Shown here one piece after another: positions 58,401 to 64,000 of a DNA stretch of 64,000 nt (the first letter of the stretch is position 1; every line of letters begins with the position of its first letter). The position numbers and the translations under genes were made by a program. The notes below the pieces were generated by a model. The model was not told the DNA's origin, did not search any database, and saw only the letters and a list, made by a program, of their open reading frames with translations. Origin of the DNA: a virus; IMG/VR virus record IMGVR_UViG_3300036791_000797, positions 1-64,000 of that record; one strand, given 5' to 3'.

Positions 58401-61173
58401 CTGGACCCACTATCCCCTCCAGGGCAGCCCGGAGGCCCAGAAGACCGGCATGCTGCGCTGGGCCAGAGGTCCGGTCCATGGACCCATCCTGAATCCCCAC
58501 TGGCAATCCCCCGAGGCCCCCAAGGGTCGCTCGAAGGGCCGGGCCGATGATCCCAACGCCACCAAGTTCTCCACCTACGAGCCCAAGTTCCAGGAGAAGA
58601 TCGCCAACCAGTTCCACAGCAACGTCCCCTCAGAACTCGGCATCAACACCCATCGAGACATGGTCGAGAACATCAAGGGGATGTACCGGGAGGCCAAGGC
58701 CACCAATCCCAAGGCCATCAGAGAGGGCAAGAAGTGGTATTCGGATGCCCACAACTTCGCCAAGGGATTAGCTCAGAAGCATCCTGGTGGGAAGCTGCGT
58801 ACAGCGCTGGGTATGACGGCGGCCCTCTCGCCCCAGAATCACTGGGAGGAGAACAAGACCCAGGCCGAGTATATCCACCATCATCTGAGTGCTGATCCCG
58901 ACTCCGAAGACGGTCGCTTCAACATCTCGCATGAGGATGCTCAGGCGGCCATGAAGAAGCAGTCCAAGCAAGCCAGCGTGAAGAAGGGTTATCGCCAGGT
59001 ACAGCAGTTGACGCCCGGCAAGCGCTTTGCCGACATGGAGCCCGAGGAGGCGGCCCACTCCCTCAAGGCCCAGGCCCAGTACACCCACAAGCTGAAGGTG
59101 CCGGGGCGGATCAAGAACGACGGCGATCCTTGGAAGGCCACCTTCGCCAACGGCACCGGCTCGATCGCCAAGGCCGTGCGGATTCATCGGGGTGAGGATC
59201 CCGATGATGTTTTGCAGGGTCATAAGGTCCGCTCTTTCTTCAACAATATGGCGGATCACACCAACAAGCAGAAGCGTGATGATGTCACTATTGACACGCA
59301 TGCTGTCTCGTTGGCGGCTGGGGCCAAGTTCGGAGCTAGCGCTCCTGAGCTAAAGAAGATGTTCGCCAATGGTGCCAACAAGAATCAGAACGTCACCGGC
59401 ACTTACGGCTATGTCGCGGATGCCTATCGCCAGGCTCATAAGGAGCTACAGGACTCCGGGGAGATGTCCAAGACCTCGGCTCCCCATCACCTGCAGGCCA
59501 CCACCTGGTTGCACTGGCGGGACATCAACGACGAGCCCGGCAAGCTGAAAGAGGCCAACAAGGGTCGCTTCAAGGACTACTCCGGCGAGAACGCTGCCCG
59601 CAACAAGCGCAACAAGGAACTCTACGGCGAGGACTACGAGGGCGACGAAGACGAGGACGAGGGCATGTCCGCGGCGGCCAGCCTGCATGTGGCCCAGGGG
59701 CATGACATCGGAGAGGCGGGCAAGCTCCTCGACCCCTCCAACTACGACGAGAACGCCGCCGATCCCGACTTCGACCCCGATCTGGCCGAGGATGCCCTGG
59801 ACGCCGAATGGGATGCCGAGCCCGCCGAGATGGAGCAGCGCTGGCAGGACTCCCAGGCCAAGCAGCCTCGCACCTCCATGCTGCGCTGGGGCGCGGTCCA
59901 GGGTGACGACATGGACACCGATGACGTGGATTCTGACACTTCAGATGAAATGGCGGATGCCTCGGCGGTGCAGAAGCAGTACGCCGATCAGGCCGACGAC
60001 GCTCAAGACGACTTCTACTTCAACTACCCCACCGACAGCCAGAGCCCCTTCCCCAACGACCCCAACAAGGTGCCGCCCTACATGAGCGCCACGCCCCACG
60101 GGGCTATGCTCCACTGGGCTCGCCCCCGGCCCGATCGCCTCTTTGATGTCAGTGATATCCCCACTAAGAAGGGGCCGTATCAGGAGCCTCGATCAAACCC
60201 GAACTTCGAGCATCCTTACGAAGGTCCCATAGGGAAGTATCTGTATCATCACAGTCCGCCTGAGAATCGCAGTTCCATCATGGAGCATGGTCTGCAGCCC
60301 CGTGATCCTCAGGAAAGCTCAGCTAAGGGATCTGATATTCCTTCTGAACGGACACCCGAAGGTGTCTACTTAGGACCATACGATCACATCGGTCCTCACC
60401 AGCGTGGATCTGATGTATGGGCGGTGGATACCAACAAGGTAAGGCTCCATCAAGATCCTGATGATGACGAGAACTACTGGGGATTCCACTACTCGGAGGA
60501 CCCCGTGCCGCCGGAGGCCATGAAGCTGGTGCATCGGCATCCCAGCGTGGCCATGCTGCACTGGTCAGCCGAGGCGGCCGAGGAGATGCTCAGGGATGAG
60601 CCCGAGGGCGCGCTCCCATCTACGGATGGTGGAGCCCCCTCAGAGCTTTGGGAGAGCCAGCACTCCACCACTGCCCCCGATCCCATCAGCGCCGGTCCTG
60701 CGGGCTTCGGCAGTCCCCTGGACCCCGGCAGCGAGCATGAGGACATGGGCTACCCCGAAGCCGACGAAGCGGTCCTGCGCCCCTCCGGTGGTCCGGGCGC
60801 GGGGTCGTTCATGAACGAGATGGAAAACAAGATGTATGGCCTTGACTACGCCTCCTCCCTCCATGCGGGGACCGTAGGTCAACAGAGCCGGGCATGGCTG
60901 CTACAGGCGGATCCTCATCGAAGTGCAGGTGGTGACCAGGGCATTCGGGATTCCGACATAGCAGCCATGGCTCGGCAGTTTCTGCAGACCGGGGAGGTGC
61001 CGGGTCAGTCCAAGGTGGCGGCCAAGGTGTTCAGCCCGGCCGAGCAGGTCGAGTTGATCCAGGAGGGCTCGGCCGACGGCACCCGCGCCTCGAACCTGGA
61101 CCGCCTGCAACTGGAGGGCACCCACTACCTGGCTGACGAAGATGACGAGGATCTCGATGGGTTGTTCGGCTGA
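55468..61173 (+). CDS. Giant mosaic virion protein (zinc, SWIM, 2H, DUF7178-like, ART-like)
   Basis: 1901 residues; AAGGAG before ATG 55468. Residues 14-166 are antisense to an HNH gene. Then: zinc ribbons (about 195-300), SWIM finger (Cys492, Cys494, Cys515, His517), 2H phosphoesterase (HVTVGY at 853 and HLTVAY at 944), a DUF7178-like helical domain (about 1035-1380, ALGMTAALSPQNHW), and an ADP-ribosyltransferase-like domain (about 1585-1690, YHHSPPENRSSIMEHGLQP, then GVYLGPYDH). MLRW/MLHW motifs at 995, 1471, 1547 and 1696 punctuate it. Its place behind the portal suggests packaged, injected effector domains; this is inference. Confidence 0.7.
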   Translation: MPFSSFTAIFRTRLNGPVGAVQDEGNGSAADTELLRKAGLLSSDPSRSGADIQDLSGRELLPSTDYESSAGGWVDRPALGQFVSHVVEVGAEPEVIEGDTQRHIAGVQYMQFTGISDEVGVGPAMGWDHAIAIPEVAVPSALGSRPQPARTASIDLGPEALLDGGHVGNLASDSYPELSEVLLQRPPPNSHQAAVDGLCALCEAEPATQEISGTTVGDRCAEHLMGVPGAGTAPPEFGQAVYGMAHTASWESEDRERYKTILKDQPEEPCGNCGQPIKFDDETETYVAKDGSQCPSEDGHDPLGSTSHEAGILDWLDRKLAPTGLVPEQGGRWSFDWCRYRHNSHCFYPAGLDAGASSQAGYAVWTPQDRGSCPRFTWESQQQCPIGAPGPHAGGTPDAYTQQQPVQPRGLLQRLLGSKDAKDEDFHWHFCAKWADVRAKAARIRREGGVRIISAPDARNPYITAEVKGDNHTYQTTILRSIGGKSVAGWECTCAWAHYAWGRSGRWKKFEGRQCSHALATIYQAQADEMFGGRVKEISRQPATFDQPGDEGQFKKVWQYDPDDEKRKEYVERDWRKDPTKRSGKAPEWVKQYEGSLRVIAQETEQVKVGDVQPGDRVLLTGYEKEGPHTVKSVRDGTPAKRIEPYEDKKERTLRGIIEHDDPDHYPPKDYGTIPIRHFDLAGTFDHIALPHHAPIKRLTASLSFSEERPIAMEAEARLEAGESPQAVLSYLRAADAPWPEYILTEALHKPFVARDPADELHTIVSLEGEHAVTDNGDLIPAEHLTHPDFDWHSGLSFQGQAQTNSAEVQQDPVEHVNADGSPHNGVMVALVPPEKVREGLAVQDGEAPEDMHVTVGYLGKKDSVDPEALHRAVSSFAQQVPPLKGKISGFGNFEVDPERNDGFSHAHVGLVDIPGISDFQAKLDEHLGREGLKVNNEHGLQPHLTVAYGHEPAEYDSMPDTTDHFDLPHITVAHGGTWTHYPLQGSPEAQKTGMLRWARGPVHGPILNPHWQSPEAPKGRSKGRADDPNATKFSTYEPKFQEKIANQFHSNVPSELGINTHRDMVENIKGMYREAKATNPKAIREGKKWYSDAHNFAKGLAQKHPGGKLRTALGMTAALSPQNHWEENKTQAEYIHHHLSADPDSEDGRFNISHEDAQAAMKKQSKQASVKKGYRQVQQLTPGKRFADMEPEEAAHSLKAQAQYTHKLKVPGRIKNDGDPWKATFANGTGSIAKAVRIHRGEDPDDVLQGHKVRSFFNNMADHTNKQKRDDVTIDTHAVSLAAGAKFGASAPELKKMFANGANKNQNVTGTYGYVADAYRQAHKELQDSGEMSKTSAPHHLQATTWLHWRDINDEPGKLKEANKGRFKDYSGENAARNKRNKELYGEDYEGDEDEDEGMSAAASLHVAQGHDIGEAGKLLDPSNYDENAADPDFDPDLAEDALDAEWDAEPAEMEQRWQDSQAKQPRTSMLRWGAVQGDDMDTDDVDSDTSDEMADASAVQKQYADQADDAQDDFYFNYPTDSQSPFPNDPNKVPPYMSATPHGAMLHWARPRPDRLFDVSDIPTKKGPYQEPRSNPNFEHPYEGPIGKYLYHHSPPENRSSIMEHGLQPRDPQESSAKGSDIPSERTPEGVYLGPYDHIGPHQRGSDVWAVDTNKVRLHQDPDDDENYWGFHYSEDPVPPEAMKLVHRHPSVAMLHWSAEAAEEMLRDEPEGALPSTDGGAPSELWESQHSTTAPDPISAGPAGFGSPLDPGSEHEDMGYPEADEAVLRPSGGPGAGSFMNEMENKMYGLDYASSLHAGTVGQQSRAWLLQADPHRSAGGDQGIRDSDIAAMARQFLQTGEVPGQSKVAAKVFSPAEQVELIQEGSADGTRASNLDRLQLEGTHYLADEDDEDLDGLFG
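55507..55965 (-). CDS. HNH endonuclease antisense in the giant gene
   Basis: 152 residues from GTG 55965. RFWAKVDRSGPCWLWTAAQR, GYGYFRD, AHRWAYTHF, CDVPLCVTLDHLWLGTNLDN is a complete HNH core of the phage AP2/HNH type, followed by a C-terminal HTH-like segment (LAEEFGVSRRAIAFILDG). TAGATT lies 6 bases before the GTG, so it has its own leaderless promoter. It is a typical free-standing homing endonuclease, inserted near the start of the plus-strand gene. Confidence 0.85.
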   Translation of the reverse strand: MPTIEERFWAKVDRSGPCWLWTAAQRRGYGYFRDGNRMIPAHRWAYTHFIANPGELHVLHTCDVPLCVTLDHLWLGTNLDNMRDKLAKGRAVHPPTRRGFVIGRGEKLTAAQVLDIRARSTGIRGEKTRLAEEFGVSRRAIAFILDGTNWPI

Positions 61174-61529
61174 TGGCTGACCTGGAGCGCTACCCCGACG
61201 GCGACGTGGAGGAGAACGGCCTCCTGGCCTATCGCCTGTTCCGCCCGGTGCTGCCGCATGTGCTGGTCGAGGAGCTAGAGGCTGAGGCGGGCACCGAAGC
61301 TCTGCATCTGACCTTCGAGGGTGACATCAGCGCGGCCTCAGAAGAGGACCCGGTCATCATCTACGTGCCCGAGACGGTCAACACCAAGCACATCACCCGT
61401 GTCCTGGCCTCCCATGATCACCGTGCTGCCCCTCATGCCATGGATGCCATCAGGATGAAGCTAGACCATGATGAGCAGCTAACCATGGAGGAAGTCTCTC
61501 AGGCGCTCAAGTTCTTGCTGGGGGCGTAG
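61173..61529 (+). CDS. Hypothetical virion-block protein
   Basis: 118 residues, one-base overlap with the giant gene. Small alpha/beta protein (GLLAYRLFRPVLPHVLVEEL, VIIYVPETVNTKHITRVL), acidic. The stop overlaps the next GTG by one base. Unknown; possibly a head completion or adaptor protein from position only. Confidence 0.6.
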   Translation: MADLERYPDGDVEENGLLAYRLFRPVLPHVLVEELEAEAGTEALHLTFEGDISAASEEDPVIIYVPETVNTKHITRVLASHDHRAAPHAMDAIRMKLDHDEQLTMEEVSQALKFLLGA

Positions 61530-62521
61530 TGGCTACTCCCATCTCCGCCCGCAACTTTTCGAATACGACTCTTCCTACTCAACTGAGCGCCAACATCGAC
61601 AACCAGTTGACCACCACCAATATCCCCGTCCAATCCACGGCCAACTATCCGCCGGTTCCCTTCACCGGGTGTTTCGAGCGCAATACCATCAACCAGGAGT
61701 TTTGTCTGGTCACTACCATCCCTGATGCCAATCACTTCACCGTAGTACGAGGTTATGACGGTACTCCGCCTGTGCAGCACTTGGCTCCGGCAGTCTTCGA
61801 GCATTGTGTCGGTGCCATCGACTATCGCGAGGCCAACTGGCATAACACCGACACCACCCGCGATGACCATCTGCAGTATGCCTTGACCAACGGGTCCCGT
61901 CCCATCACGGGTTTGCAGACCTTTCAGGCCGGTCTCAGCACCCCCTTCGTAGCCGTGGCCGGTAACTTCGGCTCCAATATCGCCACCCGCTACATGGGGG
62001 GAACTGGACCTGGTGTTGGTCCTCCAGGTGGAGGCACCTTCCAGGTCGGGGATTGGATCATCGATGTTCTGGGCCATCGCTGGACCTGCATCACGGCGGG
62101 CACTCCTGGTACCTGGACGGTGGAGGCTGGGAGAATGGTGGGTCATTATCAGAACACCGGTGCTTTGCCTGATGCCGCCAACAACACCGTCACCGTGACT
62201 ACCGCCTCATTCACGGCGGTCAAGGGTGTCTCTTACGTCATTGATGCCAGTTATCAAGGGACGATCATCACTGCTCTTCCCAACTATGTGAATGCGGTGT
62301 TGTATACCAGTCCCAATATCTTCGCTTACAATAGCTACATTTTTACCCTAGATAGTGCTGGCTTTATCTTGGGTAATGTCATTCAAGGATGTACGGTGTC
62401 AGGGACGAACGTCATAGCCACCACTCAGACCGTCAATGTAATGGTGAACATTCAGTCTTCCGGTGCTGGTGGATTACGGAGTGCGGTGGGCGGCTTAGAA
62501 GTGATCGTGAGGACGGCCTGA
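61529..62521 (+). CDS. Tail-fibre/receptor-binding-like protein, copy 1
   Basis: 330 residues from GTG 61529. Thr/Asn-rich N terminus (FSNTTLPTQLSANIDNQLTT), PFTGCFERN, HFTVVRGYDGTPP, TDTTRDDHLQYAL, and a Gly-rich turn (GPPGGGTFQVGDWI), then a beta-rich C-terminal domain. The DDHLQYA motif is widespread in phage fibre and baseplate proteins. Paralogous to the next two genes; the C-terminal 120 residues differ most and have AT-richer codons. Confidence 0.65.
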   Translation: MATPISARNFSNTTLPTQLSANIDNQLTTTNIPVQSTANYPPVPFTGCFERNTINQEFCLVTTIPDANHFTVVRGYDGTPPVQHLAPAVFEHCVGAIDYREANWHNTDTTRDDHLQYALTNGSRPITGLQTFQAGLSTPFVAVAGNFGSNIATRYMGGTGPGVGPPGGGTFQVGDWIIDVLGHRWTCITAGTPGTWTVEAGRMVGHYQNTGALPDAANNTVTVTTASFTAVKGVSYVIDASYQGTIITALPNYVNAVLYTSPNIFAYNSYIFTLDSAGFILGNVIQGCTVSGTNVIATTQTVNVMVNIQSSGAGGLRSAVGGLEVIVRTA

Positions 62522-62522
62522 T

Positions 62523-63512
62523 ATGGCACCTATCACTGTACGCAACTACTCCAACACCACCCCACCCACCAACCTCACCGCCAACATCGACAATGCGCTG
62601 ACCACCACCAACATCCCGGTGGCCTCCACCGCTGGTTATCCCGTCGTTCCCTTCACCGGCTGCTTCGAGCGCAACACCAACAACCAGGAGTTCGTGCTTT
62701 GCACCAACATCGTTGATGCCAACCACTTCTCGGTAGTACGAGCTTATGACGGCACCCCGGCGGTCCAGCATCTCGCCCCCGCCACCTTCGAGCATTGCAC
62801 CGGGGCCATTGACTTCCGCGAGGCCAACCAGCATCACACCGACACCACCAGGGACGACCATCTCCAGTACGTCCTGGCCAATGGGTCGCGGGCCATCACC
62901 GGGCTACAGACCTTCAGCAGTGGTCTCAGCGCTCAGACCGTGGCCATCAGCGGATTTCCTAGCTACTCCTATATGCCCACCCGCTACGTCGGTGGCACGG
63001 CGGGTCCTGGCCCTCCAGGAGGCGGAACCTTCCAGGTAGGCGATTGGGTCCTTGACACCGTCAACTGCCGCTGGATGTGCATCACCGCCGGTACACCCGG
63101 CGTCTGGACGCCAGAGCCTGGGCATGTCTACGCCCGTGTGTACGGCCCTCCTGCCGGTCAGGACATCATCAATCGCCAAGTTCAGGTCCTCAGCTACAGC
63201 TTCACTGCTGTGAAGGGCATGACCTACGAGGTCGATGTCCGCTTCCAGGGTCTCATCATCACCGCCATTCCGGCCTGGGTGAACTCGGTCTTGACCTGTA
63301 CCGGAGGGATGCTTCCGTCCACCGTCTACGTCATGACCATCGGTGGAGCCGCCTTCGTGACGGGCAACGTGGTGTCGGGCTCCTGCACCGTGTCGCTCAC
63401 CCCGGTGACGGTCACCGGAACCCAGACGCTGCGGCTCTATGCCACCTCGGCGGGTCGAGGAGCCATGCGGATGACCGGCTACAACGCCGAGTTGATCATG
63501 CGAAAGGGATGA
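62523..63512 (+). CDS. Tail-fibre-like protein, copy 2
   Basis: 329 residues. Same plan as copy 1 (YSNTTPPTNLTANIDNALTT, PFTGCFERN, TDTTRDDHLQYVL, GPPGGGTFQVGDWV) with a diverged C-terminal beta domain. One base separates it from copy 1, and copy 3 starts one base after its stop. Confidence 0.65.
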   Translation: MAPITVRNYSNTTPPTNLTANIDNALTTTNIPVASTAGYPVVPFTGCFERNTNNQEFVLCTNIVDANHFSVVRAYDGTPAVQHLAPATFEHCTGAIDFREANQHHTDTTRDDHLQYVLANGSRAITGLQTFSSGLSAQTVAISGFPSYSYMPTRYVGGTAGPGPPGGGTFQVGDWVLDTVNCRWMCITAGTPGVWTPEPGHVYARVYGPPAGQDIINRQVQVLSYSFTAVKGMTYEVDVRFQGLIITAIPAWVNSVLTCTGGMLPSTVYVMTIGGAAFVTGNVVSGSCTVSLTPVTVTGTQTLRLYATSAGRGAMRMTGYNAELIMRKG

Positions 63513-63513
63513 G

Positions 63514-64000
63514 ATGGCCACTCCCATCCTGGCTCGCAACTACTCGAACACCACTCTTCCCACTCAACTGACCGCCAATATCGATAACCAGTTATCCACC
63601 ACAAACATCCCGGTGGCATCTACGGCGAGCTATCCACTGGCTCCTTTCACTGGTTGCTTCGAGCGTAATACTCCTAATCAGGAGTTCGTTCTGGTCACCG
63701 CCATCCCTGATCTCAATCACTTCACGGTGGTGCGAGGCTATGACGGCACTCCACCGTCCCAGCACTTTGCTCCGGCCACCTTTGAGCATGCGGTGGGCTC
63801 CATCGACTATCGCGACGCCAACTGGCATCACACCGACACCAGCCGCGACGATCACCTGCAGTACGCCCTGACCAATGGCACCCGAGCCTTCACCGGGCCG
63901 CTGACCGCACCGGCCTACGCCGCCAGCTTGACCGGAGCCAGCGGGCGATTCATCGGCATGACCAATGGGCCTCCTGCGGCCGGGGCTTATCTGATCAACG
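63514..64000 (+). CDS. Tail-fibre-like protein, copy 3 (3' end off the window)
   Basis: The first 162 codons are present. YSNTTLPTQLTANIDNQLST, PFTGCFERN and TDTSRDDHLQYAL repeat the N-terminal plan; after the DDHLQYAL block it departs (GPLTAPAYAASLTGASGR), which is closer to other fibre stems. Confidence 0.65.
   Translation, partial: MATPILARNYSNTTLPTQLTANIDNQLSTTNIPVASTASYPLAPFTGCFERNTPNQEFVLVTAIPDLNHFTVVRGYDGTPPSQHFAPATFEHAVGSIDYRDANWHHTDTSRDDHLQYALTNGTRAFTGPLTAPAYAASLTGASGRFIGMTNGPPAAGAYLIN

Larger units (their letters stand above)
61529..64000 (+). repeat. Three tandem paralogous fibre-like genes
   Basis: The first about 125 codons of each unit are conserved, the remainder divergent, in units of about 990 bp. 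The array continues beyond the window. Confidence 0.7.

Noticed and set aside
1-64000. CRISPR array, insertion sequence, integrase or attachment site
   Set aside because: No regularly spaced repeats, transposase or integrase motifs were seen; the only repeats are the promoter cassettes, one 15-bp duplication and the fibre paralogues.

Overview
The window looks like part of a large double-stranded DNA bacteriophage genome. It is GC-rich, almost entirely coding, full of start/stop overlaps of 1-4 bases, and carries terminase, portal, a phage replisome and tandem fibre-like genes. The host is most likely an actinobacterium. The LysM protein at 6216-6932 ends in a transglycosylase domain of the resuscitation-promoting-factor type, thymidylate synthesis is by ThyX, reduction of ribonucleotides is by a B12-dependent enzyme, and many promoters have a TANNNT -10 box only 6-8 bases before the start codon, as in actinobacterial leaderless genes. 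I found no integrase, tRNA or CRISPR array. Both window ends cut through genes.

Layout. 0-6 kb: small zinc-binding and hypothetical genes, thyX, an HNH endonuclease, a MazG-like protein and a 5'-3' exonuclease. 6.2-7.0 kb: a secreted LysM/Rpf-like lysin followed by a strong terminator. 7.2-22.8 kb: the replication and recombination module (helicase loader, DnaB-type helicase, primase, a J-domain-like protein, ssDNA-binding protein, full-length DnaE polymerase, RecA, two PD-(D/E)XK-like nucleases, RuvC-like resolvase). 22.9-27.8 kb: a sigma-like HTH protein, terminase small and large subunits and a DUF932-like protein. 27.8-34.6 kb: a candidate small RNA, small membrane and zinc proteins, dCTP deaminase, NrdJ, a DNA methylase with an embedded zinc module.

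33.6-42.9 kb: a minus-strand accessory block of short genes (SAP-domain protein, ArdC-like antirestriction protein, a Toprim/TopoVI-A-like protein, HNH endonuclease, many zinc ribbons). Six of its transcription starts share one repeated promoter cassette of about 50 bp (-35, 17-bp spacer, TAATGT/TAACGT, 7-8 bases, start codon, ACC ACC). In two places the TAA of the -10 box is also the stop codon of the preceding gene, so the cassette supplies the end of one protein and the start of the next.

43-64 kb: the plus-strand virion module: a nucleotidyltransferase-fold protein, two very large low-complexity proteins, the portal protein (probably starting at a rare AUC codon), a 1901-codon mosaic protein with zinc, SWIM, 2H-phosphoesterase, DUF7178-like and ADP-ribosyltransferase-like parts, and three tandem paralogous fibre-like genes. 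An HNH endonuclease gene lies antisense inside the start of the 1901-codon frame. The most novel-looking signals are the promoter cassette, the mosaic virion protein with its recurring M-L/F-H/R-W motif, the antisense endonuclease, and the candidate small RNA behind the terminase gene.
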